A DNA stretch of 64,000 nt from VXPQ01 sp965248175 (GTDB lineage: Bacteria > Bacteroidota > Rhodothermia > Rhodothermales > VXPQ01): the NCBI GenBank assembly GCA_965248175.1, contig OZ252093.1, positions 930,001 through 994,000 on the forward strand. The letters are read 5' to 3'. Shown in pieces: positions 50,903 to 60,146 of the stretch (position 1 is the first letter of the stretch; each line of letters begins with the position of its first letter). Position numbers and translations under genes: made by a program. Below the pieces are notes generated by a model that did no database searches, was not told where the DNA came from, and worked only from the letters and a program-made list of their open reading frames with translations.

Positions 50903-51222
50903 TACGTCGAGGAGCGGCCCCGCATCGAGGGGAGCTGCCCGACCACGTATGGCATGCGATTGATCGCTTGGGCTCCCGGCCGCGCAAGGAGCGACTGCGG
51001 GCGGTTATCGAAGCGATTTGCGCGGTAAGGGACTGGACTACTCCGGGCGACCTCGCGCGATATCTGCGGTTCTCTCAACGGAATCTGGGTGCGCGCCACC
51101 TGACCCCGATGGTCGCGGAGGAACAGCTGGAGTGGCGCTACCCGGACAATCCGACACACCCGGACCAGGCGTATGCGGTGAGCCGCCGTGATCGGAGTGA
51201 CCCGGCGGGATCTCCGTCGTAG
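50881..51222 (+). pseudogene. C-terminal winged-helix remnant of an AlbA_2/Fic-type protein
   Basis: The open frame from 50881 reads LPDHVWHAIDRL, then RLRAVIEAICAVRDWTTPGD, LARYLRFSQRNLGARHLTPM and LEWRYPDNPTHPDQAY. This is the C-terminal winged helix often ending AlbA_2/RecG-like or Fic proteins. The rest of the gene is missing, cut by the adjacent IS1595 remnant. No valid start is present. Together with the AlbA_2 gene at 47 kb it shows that two such proteins once lay in this region. Confidence 0.65.
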
Positions 51223-51682
51223 CCGTGTAGGGCCTGTTGGCTGTTACCTTGCGAGGAAGCGTATGATGTGAGTTGCGGTACTCGCAGGCATCCTCGGGGC
51301 GGCGGGAGCGCCTCCGGCGCATCTTTGCGGCAGCCAAACCGCCCGATCCGTCTCTACGAAAACCCCGAAAATGCCCCGTCGGGTCGGGAGAAATCGAAGG
51401 CCACAGGATCGTTGCCTCTGGGTATTCTTGCAGTGCTTTCTTGAGGCGAGGACATATCCGTAGAAAATGCGCCAACCGCCGCACGTTGGATGTAAACTGT
51501 CTCGGATCATGGAGGGTGTGTTCAAGCGATATATGACCCGAACTATTGGAATAGTGCTGTTGGTAAAGGAACCTATGATAAAGGAAGACTTTGATGTACA
51601 GGCCGCTTCGGTGCGGGCTTACGCGGTTGGGGTGCCTGTCAAGTAAATACTAAACCAGCTCACGCAGAACGAGGTAAATTGA
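51223..51682. other. Gap with no supported gene
   Basis: About 460 bases between the winged-helix remnant and the FkbM-like gene. Both strands have frames up to 90 codons, but none shows a family motif or a start with ribosome-binding site. The last 60 bases are AT-rich and likely hold the promoter of the FkbM-like gene. Confidence 0.4.
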
Positions 51683-52528
51683 ATGAAAAACCGATCCCTG
51701 ATTGCAGCGACGCTCAAAGACAGCCTTGTTCGGCTGGCTGGTGCGCTGGATATGCATATAGGCAAGCGCACACCAGCTGGGGCGTTGGGCGGGCGTACAC
51801 CAGCTGGAGCGTTGGGCGATCTAATCCGCTCGTTGCATCCGATCGATACGGGCCCGCCGTTGATCCGGCTGGGTCCCGATGGCGACGGCGGTTACCTCCT
51901 GCCCGACGATTTGGAAGGCATCGGGCACGGTTTCTCCCCGGGCGTTTCCACAGAGTCGCGCTTCGAAGCGGATCTGGCTGATCGGGGCATGCGGATGTAT
52001 CTGGCGGATTTCTCGGTGGCGGCGCCGGCGCAGCCCCATCCCAATTTCGAGTTCGACAGGAAATTCGTAGGTGCGCTGTCCAATGAGACTTTCATGACGC
52101 TCGACGAGTGGCATGAGAACAAGCTCCACGGTTACGAGGGCGATCTGATTCTGCAAATGGATATCGAGGGAGTGGAATACGAGGCTCTGATGAGCGCTTC
52201 GCCATCGCTACTGGCGCAGTTCAGGATTATGATCATCGAGTTTCACAATCTGCAAGCGTTGTTCAATCGAACATTTTTTACCCTCGCGTCCAGTGTCTTC
52301 GAGAAGCTGCTGTACAGCCACAGCGTGGTGCATATCCATCCCAATAACTGTTGCGGTTCCGTCAAGGGAAGTGGGCTTGAAATTCCGCGGGTAGCAGAGT
52401 TCACGTTCCATCGAAAAGATCGCTTCGAGAGTGGCATATACCGGGGCAGGTTTCCCCATCCCCTGGACAGGGACAATATGCGCAAACGCACGTTGCCGCT
52501 GCCGGAGTGTTGGTACCGCCAGCCATGA
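51683..52528 (+). CDS. FkbM-like methyltransferase
   Basis: A 281-residue protein resembling FkbM-domain methyltransferases of polysaccharide clusters. LIRLGPDGDGGYLLPDDL is an atypical SAM-binding start, GFSPGVSTESRFE follows, and DLILQMDIEGVEYEAL with IMIIEFHNL are the later FkbM motifs. A 27-bp tandem repeat near residues 29-46 (RTPAGALGG then RTPAGALGD) inserts extra residues before the domain. It precedes a glycosyltransferase in the same direction; O-methylation of a surface sugar is likely. Confidence 0.8.
   Translation: MKNRSLIAATLKDSLVRLAGALDMHIGKRTPAGALGGRTPAGALGDLIRSLHPIDTGPPLIRLGPDGDGGYLLPDDLEGIGHGFSPGVSTESRFEADLADRGMRMYLADFSVAAPAQPHPNFEFDRKFVGALSNETFMTLDEWHENKLHGYEGDLILQMDIEGVEYEALMSASPSLLAQFRIMIIEFHNLQALFNRTFFTLASSVFEKLLYSHSVVHIHPNNCCGSVKGSGLEIPRVAEFTFHRKDRFESGIYRGRFPHPLDRDNMRKRTLPLPECWYRQP
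51767..51820 (+). repeat. 27-bp in-frame tandem repeat in the FkbM-like gene
   Basis: Unit 1 (51767-51793) begins CGCACACCAGCTGGGGC and unit 2 (51794-51820) begins CGTACACCAGCTGGAGC. The units differ at a few positions, two being silent or conservative. Both encode nine residues, so copy number can change without breaking the frame. Confidence 0.92.
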
Positions 52529-52653
52529 AGTCACTTACATGGTTTTCTGGGCATCGCCGCAGAAAATCTGCCCAATCAACCCGAACCACCTATACCCTCG
52601 CATCGTATATAATTCCCTTATTTATTATTTAAACCGCCGTTCTCGTTACCGCA

Positions 52654-53811
52654 ATGCCCTCTGATTGTCGCCCCGTGTATTACTTCGGCCGGATGCTTCT
52701 CTGGTACCGCATCCCGGTGCTGGAGCGGCTGAACGAGCGATTCGAAGGGCGGCTGGTCGTGTGCGCGGGCGATCCGCCGGGGGCTTCCTCGCTGGGGAAT
52801 CTGGTTCGGGAGAGCATGCCGGGTTACAAGCGTATCTCCCTCCGCAACCACTGGTTTTTCGGGGAAAAAATACACGCACAGCCGTTTCGCAGAGCCTTCG
52901 AGAAGCATGGTGCGCCGGCGGCGATTCTTGCGGAGGAGAGTCCCCGGTCCGTTACGTTGCCGTTTTTGCTGCGTTATGCGAAGTCGCTGGGGGCGGGCCG
53001 CGTGCTCTGGGGACACTTTTCGTCGAACCGCAGGGCGTTCGATCCGAAGCGCAATCTCCAGGACAAATACCGCCTTGCGCTGGCGAAAGAGGTGGAGGCG
53101 TGCGTCTGTTACACGGAGGGCAGAGCGAACCTGCTGCGTCCGTTCGTGCCCGAGCGGAACCTGTTCGTCGCCCGGAACACGATGGATATCGGTCCCATGT
53201 TTGCGCAGCGGGACGCGCTGGCGGCGGAGGGCAAAACGGCGGTCCGTCGGCGGCTTTCCATCCCCCTGGAGGCTCCCGTGCTCGTCTACATAGGGCGACT
53301 TATCCGGGAGAAGGGAACGGACATGCTTCTCGACGCTTGGGATCTCCTGACGAAGGAGACTTCCGCTAGCCTGTTAATTATTGGAGACGGCCCGGAGCGT
53401 GCGGCTATGGAAGCCGAAGTATCGTCCCGCTCGCTACAGGGCGTGCGTTTCCTCGGGTCCTTATTGCGCGAGGAAGCGGCTCCCTGGTTGTACGCCTCGG
53501 ACCTGATGCTGATGCCGGGGTATCTCGGATTGGCCGTGAACCATGCGTTCGCCTTCGGGGTGCCCGTGGTGTCACTGCGTCATCCTGCAGGGGGAGAGAA
53601 ATTTCACAGCCCCGAGGTGGAGTATGTTCATTCCGGGGAGACAGGTCTTTTGTGTTCGGGCGATTCTTCCGAGGCGCTGGCGGCGGGCGTTCGGGAGGTG
53701 CTGGCGGATCGGGAGCGATACTCGGCAAACGCGCTGGCTTACGCACGAGAGCATCTGACGCTCGACAGGATGGTGGGCGGTCTGGAGTCGGCGATTCGTC
53801 ATGCGATCTGA
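52654..53811 (+). CDS. Glycosyltransferase (GT4/GT1 fold), paralogue 2
   Basis: A 385-residue protein, nearly identical to the one at 39782 except for two missing insertions. Shared motifs are VYIGRLIREKGTDMLLDAW, LLIIGDGPERAAME and LMPGYLGLAVNHAFAFG. It lacks the Ser/Thr-rich insertion after NLVRES and has EKFHSPEVEYVHSGETG where paralogue 1 has the longer segment. Its 3' end is followed directly by a fragment of a third copy. It is beside the polysaccharide locus, so it is the better candidate for a capsule sugar transfer. Confidence 0.88.
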   Translation: MPSDCRPVYYFGRMLLWYRIPVLERLNERFEGRLVVCAGDPPGASSLGNLVRESMPGYKRISLRNHWFFGEKIHAQPFRRAFEKHGAPAAILAEESPRSVTLPFLLRYAKSLGAGRVLWGHFSSNRRAFDPKRNLQDKYRLALAKEVEACVCYTEGRANLLRPFVPERNLFVARNTMDIGPMFAQRDALAAEGKTAVRRRLSIPLEAPVLVYIGRLIREKGTDMLLDAWDLLTKETSASLLIIGDGPERAAMEAEVSSRSLQGVRFLGSLLREEAAPWLYASDLMLMPGYLGLAVNHAFAFGVPVVSLRHPAGGEKFHSPEVEYVHSGETGLLCSGDSSEALAAGVREVLADRERYSANALAYAREHLTLDRMVGGLESAIRHAI

Positions 53812-53880
53812 ATCGCGCAGGCAATGGTCCCGAGGTAGAATACGTTCGATCAGGGAGACGGGTCTTTTGTGTTCGGGCAT
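53805..53880 (+). pseudogene. Fragment of a third glycosyltransferase copy
   Basis: GATCTGAATCGCGC, which includes the stop of paralogue 2, begins a stretch highly similar to the interior of paralogue 1 at 40808-40883 (GGCAATGGTCCCGA, TACGTTCG, GAGACGGGTCT). Read in the paralogue 1 frame it gives LNRAGNGPEVEYVRSG, then a frame change. It is about 75 bases and not expressed as a protein. Confidence 0.8.
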
Positions 53881-53906
53881 TGTCAACCCGTTTCTATAGT
53901 CCCCAA

Positions 53907-54635
53907 TCATATCCTGGTACGTTGAAAAATTCCGTCAACCTGCAATGTATGCCCAGAAACAGGATCCATAAATCCAGGCTCGAGCGCGATCATTTGAAAG
54001 CCATTTTCCGTCATGAGATCGAGCATTTTATCAAAAAGAATTTCATTCTTGTACAATGGCACAAGAGACATTTCAATTTGGATAAATCTTATATGCGGAA
54101 GTGATTTTTTGGCCCCGTTAATAACTCGACTATCAAATCCTTGTGTATCTATTTTCATGTATATATTATTATGTTTTTCACATAAATTTATAAACAAAGA
54201 ATCCAATGTTTTAATGTGTATTTCTTGCCTGCCAGTGTATATAGAGGAAGGCGCAGCTTTTAAATGTATTGGCAACATGTCAAGGAAGGAACTACTTACT
54301 AAATTTTCGGAAACATTAATGTGTCTTTTTTCTTGTGTATTTCCAAGAGCAAAATTTAAAATTTCCCAATGTGGATCAGGTTCGGCTTTTTTTTGAAGTA
54401 ATTTATAAGCTTCTCGCAAGGGTTCGAAGGATATTATTTTTCCTTTATATCCAAGATATTTTCTCAGTTCATAACCAAATTGTCCGGTATTAGCCCCGAT
54501 GTCAAGAACAACGTCGATATCATTTCTCTCCAGGAGAAATTTTTTTCTTCCAAGGGGGTGATACAGGGAACGTGATCGAGATACGTCGATGCCCAGTTTC
54601 CAGAGGATGTCCTGAATTCGATGTTTTACACGCAT
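53907..54635 (-). CDS. FkbM-family methyltransferase
   Basis: A 242-residue methyltransferase. The SAM motif is VVLDIGANTGQFGYELR, followed by IISFEPLREAYKLL, YMKIDTQGFDSRVI and RFIQIEMSLVPLY, all FkbM hallmarks. It is noticeably more AT-rich than its neighbours, suggesting transfer. It is last in the minus-strand polysaccharide operon, starting 6 bases after the upstream glycosyltransferase stop. Likely role: O-methylation of a glycan residue. Confidence 0.9.
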   Translation of the reverse strand: MRVKHRIQDILWKLGIDVSRSRSLYHPLGRKKFLLERNDIDVVLDIGANTGQFGYELRKYLGYKGKIISFEPLREAYKLLQKKAEPDPHWEILNFALGNTQEKRHINVSENLVSSSFLDMLPIHLKAAPSSIYTGRQEIHIKTLDSLFINLCEKHNNIYMKIDTQGFDSRVINGAKKSLPHIRFIQIEMSLVPLYKNEILFDKMLDLMTENGFQMIALEPGFMDPVSGHTLQVDGIFQRTRI

Positions 54636-54641
54636 GTCGCT

Positions 54642-55883
54642 TCAGTTTATCGCAGGATATTTGCTCAGGTTAGCAAAGATCGTATCGGCAAATGCATCGG
54701 CGGAATTAGCTTCTGCAAACCGTCGGGCTGCTTCGGGATCGAAGAGTGATGAGGATTCCGGCTGGTCGACAAATAGTTTGATACCCCTGGAGATTTCTTC
54801 TGCCGAGGCGGAATCGACAGCCAGCCCAAGTCCGTTACGGGTAATTTGCGCCCCCACCAGCCCGAAATCCGATCCCAGCACTGGCACGCCGGCTTCGGCC
54901 GCCCGTATAAGGACACCTGATGAACCGATATGCCGTTGATAAGCGACCAAAACAAAATCTGCGCCGTCGATATAGGACTGGAGGGTTTCATTCGGAACAT
55001 ATCGATCATCCAGGACGATTTCAACGGTCGTCGCAGACCGCGCATCGTCGAGTTTTTGGTATACTTCGTTGCATTCCTGGGGCTCGACAGGACCAGCCAG
55101 AACAAGACGTAACAGGTTCTGCGTTGCTTTAGGAAGTAGCGGCAGTGCTTCGAGAATACGGATGACACCCTTGCGGCGGTTTAATCCTCCGAAGAGCAAT
55201 GCCGTATGACGACTGTCCGTTTTGCGAATATCGAGACGTAAACTATCGTGTCCCACGGATGATCTATACGTAGCAATACCGTCTGGCAGGGCGAGGGCCT
55301 TGTTCTTTTTTCCCAGTCGGTTAATGAAAGGAACGGCAAAGGGATCCAGCGAAAACACAGAGGTCAAGTGCGGATTGGTCAACGCGCCGGACAAAAGGAT
55401 ACGTTTTTGTAGTCGTCGGGCCCGATCAGCTGCAGAGTGGGAGGGGGACCCAAGGGAGGCGTAGTGAAAGGATGGCCTGAAATAAATGCCCGAGAAGGTA
55501 ATCGGAAAATCGAACCTTAAGCTTGCCCATAGAGAAGCCTGGACATGATCAAAATACATCAACAGGCAATGATCAGGTCTATAATTCCGGATGGCCTGTT
55601 TAACCATTTTCCCCTGAGTCATATCACGTCGGATAAAATCAAAAGCCGACTGACTTGAAAAATTAACTTTTTCCGGATACGGCGATAATACGACACCATT
55701 ACTTTGATGAGAATGGATATAATCTGTTATATCCGGGAAAGTATGAACAAAATCAGGAGGCAGCACGAGCCTTAAGTTTCCCCGGCGCCCCCTGGCGATC
55801 CAGTTCTCCACCAGCATTCGCACGTATGATCCGTGATGGCCACCCGCGTACGCGTTGAATATCAATATGTTGTTGACAGACAT
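54642..55883 (-). CDS. Glycosyltransferase (GT-B, family 4-like)
   Basis: A 413-residue GT-B protein. AYAGGHHGSYVRMLVENW at the start is the acceptor-domain glycine loop. The donor half has LLFGGLNRRKGVIRILEAL, VLAGPVEPQECNEV and VAYQRHIGSSGVLIRAAEAG with Glu before PVLGSDFG. ATG 55883 is preferred over TTG 55895. It adds a sugar to the lipid-linked repeat unit. It follows the wzx stop by 40 bases. Confidence 0.88.
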   Translation of the reverse strand: MSVNNILIFNAYAGGHHGSYVRMLVENWIARGRRGNLRLVLPPDFVHTFPDITDYIHSHQSNGVVLSPYPEKVNFSSQSAFDFIRRDMTQGKMVKQAIRNYRPDHCLLMYFDHVQASLWASLRFDFPITFSGIYFRPSFHYASLGSPSHSAADRARRLQKRILLSGALTNPHLTSVFSLDPFAVPFINRLGKKNKALALPDGIATYRSSVGHDSLRLDIRKTDSRHTALLFGGLNRRKGVIRILEALPLLPKATQNLLRLVLAGPVEPQECNEVYQKLDDARSATTVEIVLDDRYVPNETLQSYIDGADFVLVAYQRHIGSSGVLIRAAEAGVPVLGSDFGLVGAQITRNGLGLAVDSASAEEISRGIKLFVDQPESSSLFDPEAARRFAEANSADAFADTIFANLSKYPAIN

Positions 55884-55923
55884 CTCGCGTGTCAAAAATC
55901 ATTACATGAGCGAAGAGGGAATA

Positions 55924-57435
55924 TTACGGTTGGGATGTAGTCGTGGCCAGTTCCGCAGCCCATCCTTGCAGCATCTTTCGTACCGGATGTCTCCACAAGG
56001 GGACAGCGACAACAAGCCCGTAGGTAATCAATAACAGAAAAACAAGTAGCCAGGGATGCAGAAGATCGGAAAGACGCTCGTGGAGAAAGAAGATAACGAG
56101 TTCTCCGCCGATTCCGGCGAGTAAAAGCGGTCCGGTGTGGCGACCGGCAAGCTCTATCCATCGGATGCCATATTCCCTGTGATAGGCCCATAGAGTAATG
56201 CTGCTACCGATTGGAATAGCCGCCGCGTACGCAAATACAACGCCGAGGCCCCCGAAGTTGCGCCCAAGTAAAATTCCCGAAACGAGGCTCAGTATTCCTA
56301 TCACAAGATGACCCACAATATTCCAACGGAGACGGCCGATACCCAGATATCCAAAATAAGCCGGATTGGACAGGATATTCAAGAACCATCCAGTAGTGAG
56401 AAAAAGTAAGCAGAGCACAAACACATGTTCGTAATGACCGATCCATAGGCGAGAAATGACAGGAGCAAGACCTATGAGCAGAGGTAGTGCTGCCACGACG
56501 AGAACGAGTAAAATATGGAAAGAATTGCGATAAACAATCTGTACATATGCACGATTTTTCTCATGCCAATGCGCTATAGCGGGCACGATAGACTGGTGCG
56601 CTATTACGATCATGCCCCGAAGTTGCATGGTCAGCTTGTGAGCCATTTCAAAATAGAAAACCTGTCCAACACCTCCAAAAATAGAAAGGAGCGATTTAGT
56701 AACGGGCTGGAACAGAAGCTGGGTTATAGAGATCAATTGAAAGTTGAAAGAATAGGCAAATATCTCCTTGAAAATTCTTTTGCTCCACCTGAATGGAAAG
56801 AGCGGAAGACCCGGAATTACGGAACGCAGCATGATCCATGCGGTTACCAGCGTAATACCAGCCTGCAACACCTGAGCTTGAGCCAGGCCCACGAAGCCGG
56901 CACGGGGCACTAACAGGATAGTCAGAACAAGGTACAGTAATGCAGATCCCATCACCAGAATATTACGTAGATAAACACGCTGCGTACCATCTATGCAAGA
57001 TTTGATGATACTGCTCAACGAGGTCAATCCAAAAGCAACGATGGCATGAGGTAGTACGGTCAACGCATCGTCGATATGTTCGGCAGGCTCTATGATCAGA
57101 TACGCCAGTTTTGTAAAAACAGGATAGGTTGCCGGAAGCACGATAACAAGAATAATTCCGCAGGAGAGAATGGACGTTTCTACAACCTGTATGACAGAGG
57201 ATTCATCCGCATGCGCACGATACCTCGAAACGAATTTCAGAGCGCCCCCGCTCATTCCAAAATCCGAGACGCTGAGGGAGGTGGTCCATGCAAGAAGAAG
57301 CGCCCATACCCCTGCCAATTCTGTGCCTATCGAGTCCAGCAGGTAACGATACAAAAACAGGAACGCTATGCCACTGACGATCACCTGACCGAAGGACATT
57401 AACACATTCAGAAAAATGCGTCGCTTTTCGTTCAT
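55924..57435 (-). CDS. wzx: Polysaccharide flippase Wzx
   Basis: A 503-residue protein with about 12-14 hydrophobic helices and little else, the pattern of MOP-superfamily O-unit flippases. Regions such as SVSDFGMSGGALKFVSRYR near the start and QLLFQPVTKSLLSIFGGVGQ mid-protein fit the family. It would flip lipid-linked repeat units across the inner membrane. ATG 57435 was selected; the frame extends upstream without a start-like signal. It lies between wzy and a glycosyltransferase. Confidence 0.85.
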   Translation of the reverse strand: MNEKRRIFLNVLMSFGQVIVSGIAFLFLYRYLLDSIGTELAGVWALLLAWTTSLSVSDFGMSGGALKFVSRYRAHADESSVIQVVETSILSCGIILVIVLPATYPVFTKLAYLIIEPAEHIDDALTVLPHAIVAFGLTSLSSIIKSCIDGTQRVYLRNILVMGSALLYLVLTILLVPRAGFVGLAQAQVLQAGITLVTAWIMLRSVIPGLPLFPFRWSKRIFKEIFAYSFNFQLISITQLLFQPVTKSLLSIFGGVGQVFYFEMAHKLTMQLRGMIVIAHQSIVPAIAHWHEKNRAYVQIVYRNSFHILLVLVVAALPLLIGLAPVISRLWIGHYEHVFVLCLLFLTTGWFLNILSNPAYFGYLGIGRLRWNIVGHLVIGILSLVSGILLGRNFGGLGVVFAYAAAIPIGSSITLWAYHREYGIRWIELAGRHTGPLLLAGIGGELVIFFLHERLSDLLHPWLLVFLLLITYGLVVAVPLWRHPVRKMLQGWAAELATTTSQP

Positions 57436-57463
57436 ATATCCATTCGATTCCTGGCAGGCCGTG

Positions 57464-58903
57464 TTAAGATCGCAGAGTGGTCGATTCCAGGAGGCTGCGC
57501 CGGTATCCCCCCGCAACAAGACCGGTTAGCATACCAAAAAGTAATGTACCGTCCATCAGGAAAAAGGGATTTGATGTCATTGCACCCAGTGCAAATGCAG
57601 TCAGTGCCATTGCGGAGGAGAATGTAGCGATCCGTGTCAGGGGCATAGAATTTATCCGCAAAGTGCGGATACCATCCCTGAGGACCTTCAACCATATGTA
57701 AATAATCAATGAGAGGCCCAATATTCCAAATTTGTACCAGAGGCCCAAATAGGCATTGTGTACGAAGGGGTCCTGGTCCGTACCGCCATGAACGATATCA
57801 TAGAAGATGTACGGTACCCCCATACCATATCCCAGTATCGGATTTTGAAAGATCCGGCTCAGCACGGCCTTTGATTCGTAGAATCGGTTGATCATGGAAG
57901 GGTCGTTCGTGATGGCCGCAGGAATAGAAAGCAGTCGATCCGCCAATCCCAGAAAAATCAAGTCGACATAATCACTCAGAAACAAAACGATCACAGATAC
58001 AAAACAACCAACTCCTGTAATCGAGAGAATGAGTAATCGTCGCTTGTACTGAGCATCGGCAGCAAGAAACATAAGACCTACGCCCACCAGAAAAGCCATC
58101 CAGAAAGCTCTGCTTAAAGTAAGAATCAGGCCCGATAACAAAAGAATAAACAATATTGTTGATGGTATCAGATATCTGATTTTCTTGGAATAGGCAAGTA
58201 GAGCGAGTGCAATAATGGATGAAGCCATTAATATGTTGTCATTAAAATGTACACGTCCCGTTGCAATTTGATAGGCTAATTCCGCACTCAAAAGGGATTG
58301 ACGATACAGGATAACATTTCGAATAGCAGCAAAAATTCCAATCCATAGCAATACACCGACAATGATCTTGATTCCATTTTTGTGGCGGATACATGCTTCC
58401 TTAATCGGGAAGTAAAAGCCAAGCAGCATCAAAGAAGTCCATTCACTGAGTAGTGATCTGGGACTCCCATCAAACAAGAAGGTTAAAGGAATCGAAGCAG
58501 TTATTACTACGAGAAAAACAAAGAATGCTTTGTCTTCCGGCTGAGATAGTATTGGATCTTTAAATACAATGATTCGAGTAACGAACCAATGCGCCAAGAA
58601 GGATAGATAATATAATCCGTAGAGTACTTCAATGAACTGAATGCCTTCTTCGTAATCAGAAACCAGAACAAACAGACCAAGTACAATGGCAAGATTAAGA
58701 AGTGGATGTTTGAACAAGTAGAAAAGCGCTATGCCTCCCAGAAAAAGAGTAGGTATTACCAGGACAACGAATGGCCCAGAGAACCGTGAGACGAGTAACG
58801 TTAAGAGGAGTGTGAATCCAAACCCGATATGGAGTACAATGATTCCACTCGAACGGATCGCCTTTGGCGATGGGTGATACCAGATCGATGGAAGCCATCT
58901 CAT
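57464..58903 (-). CDS. wzy: O-antigen polymerase/ligase-like Wzy
   Basis: A 479-residue integral membrane protein of the Wzy_C/O-antigen ligase family, with about 11-12 helices. The diagnostic large loop has NPILGYGMGVPYIFYD and HNAYLGLWYKFGILGL, and LTLSRAFWMAFLVG precedes it. It would polymerise repeat units in the periplasm, with chain length set by the neighbouring wzz. Its ATG overlaps the wzz stop by one base, and wzx starts 28 bases beyond its stop. Confidence 0.87.
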   Translation of the reverse strand: MRWLPSIWYHPSPKAIRSSGIIVLHIGFGFTLLLTLLVSRFSGPFVVLVIPTLFLGGIALFYLFKHPLLNLAIVLGLFVLVSDYEEGIQFIEVLYGLYYLSFLAHWFVTRIIVFKDPILSQPEDKAFFVFLVVITASIPLTFLFDGSPRSLLSEWTSLMLLGFYFPIKEACIRHKNGIKIIVGVLLWIGIFAAIRNVILYRQSLLSAELAYQIATGRVHFNDNILMASSIIALALLAYSKKIRYLIPSTILFILLLSGLILTLSRAFWMAFLVGVGLMFLAADAQYKRRLLILSITGVGCFVSVIVLFLSDYVDLIFLGLADRLLSIPAAITNDPSMINRFYESKAVLSRIFQNPILGYGMGVPYIFYDIVHGGTDQDPFVHNAYLGLWYKFGILGLSLIIYIWLKVLRDGIRTLRINSMPLTRIATFSSAMALTAFALGAMTSNPFFLMDGTLLFGMLTGLVAGGYRRSLLESTTLRS

Positions 58904-60144
58904 CAGGCAGAGAGCGTTTCGCTTCTATCAGGATTTTTAGCGTGTTCAAGCCCCCGAGCAATTCTGGTTGCATTATTACGCCACCAGGAAAGACTCAATA
59001 TGTATAATATTGTAAGAATGAGCGTGGATAGGCCACTTGCCAGTACGGTGATCGTTCGCTTAGGCCCTGCTTTTTCTGTCGGAGGAACGGCATTGTCAAG
59101 TACTTGTACCGCATAGGATTCCTGTTCTTCCTGGAGTCGGGCATGTTCGTACATCGGTGCAAGTATTTCCAGAACAGCTTGTTGAATAACCCGATTCATT
59201 TCTATATCCATATATTGACGCACTACGCCTGGGGCTTCGCTTTGCGGTATGGGAAGAAGGTGTTCTTTACCGTCCAATGCATCCATATATTTGCTATTGG
59301 CTGACTCGGCTACACTACGCAATGCCTTGACTTGCATATTGTCTTCCCCATATTGTATTCGAAGGACTTCATATTGAATTTCTGCTTCGACGGCACTTGC
59401 CCGTAATGCAGCTATCTGCTGAAAGAAACTTTCAATTTGTACAGGTAGATCGTAAACACCATAATTTTGTTGAAATTGGGCATTTGTATCGAGAATGGAT
59501 CCCATGGTGTCGTAGGCCTCTGTCACTCGGTGCTCTACGTACTTCCGATAATTGGCAGCATTTTGAGATGCGAGGAGAGCGTTTGTTCTGTTAAGATACC
59601 GGACGAAAAAATTTGAAAGTGCAGCGGCCCGTTCCGGGTCGTTATCCGCCACCGATACCTTTAAGTATTCAAATTCCTGGTCGAGAATGGTTTGCAGGTT
59701 ATCGGATAATATCTTGATCGCTTCTTCCCGAGGGAAATTTTCCTCTTCAACTTGGTATACTTGTGTAAGATTGAATGAGTCAACAGCCGATGATAAAGCA
59801 GATCTACTATGAATGATACCTCTATATCGGACATAGTCGCCGGATGTGCCGCCCAGTAACGAGGAGACGCCCCCTGAGAGGTTGCTGAGGAGTGCGCTCG
59901 CAGAACCGCCGCCTTCGGGCAGGAGCACAGTGGAAGAAGCCTGGTAATAATTCGAAATAAACAGCGTGATAACCGCTGTAATCACGGCTATGCAAAACGG
60001 TACGGCGATGAGTGGCCGCCGATACCTGTACAACGTACCCAGCGCGGTCCAGAGCGTATCCTCCGCACGCTCGCGGCGCGTCTGCTCCTCGTATCCGGCG
60101 GGTGGGTCCCTTTCGTCTGGCGGGGGCAAGGTTTCGGAGGCCAT
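58903..60144 (-). CDS. wzz: Chain-length determinant Wzz (no kinase domain)
   Basis: A 413-residue polysaccharide co-polymerase. A cytoplasmic tail (MASETLPPPDERDPPAGYEE) leads to a helix PLIAVPFCIAVITAVITLFI near residue 50, a long periplasmic coiled-coil domain with LSNFFVRYLNR, and a second helix VLASGLSTLILTILYIL ahead of a short tail. No Walker motifs follow, so no BY-kinase is fused. A longer in-frame reading to 60894 lies opposite wza and is out of family. It starts 2 bases after the wza stop. Confidence 0.88.
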   Translation of the reverse strand: MASETLPPPDERDPPAGYEEQTRRERAEDTLWTALGTLYRYRRPLIAVPFCIAVITAVITLFISNYYQASSTVLLPEGGGSASALLSNLSGGVSSLLGGTSGDYVRYRGIIHSRSALSSAVDSFNLTQVYQVEEENFPREEAIKILSDNLQTILDQEFEYLKVSVADNDPERAAALSNFFVRYLNRTNALLASQNAANYRKYVEHRVTEAYDTMGSILDTNAQFQQNYGVYDLPVQIESFFQQIAALRASAVEAEIQYEVLRIQYGEDNMQVKALRSVAESANSKYMDALDGKEHLLPIPQSEAPGVVRQYMDIEMNRVIQQAVLEILAPMYEHARLQEEQESYAVQVLDNAVPPTEKAGPKRTITVLASGLSTLILTILYILSLSWWRNNATRIARGLEHAKNPDRSETLSA

Positions 60145-60146
60145 TG

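Noticed and set aside
45143..51222. Prophage or plasmid integration
   Set aside because: No integrase, structural, replication or parB gene was seen; ParA and ISs alone do not support it.
52585..52613. TATAAT at 52608 as a promoter for glycosyltransferase 2
   Set aside because: No -35-like hexamer lies 16-18 bases upstream, so it is not listed as a feature.
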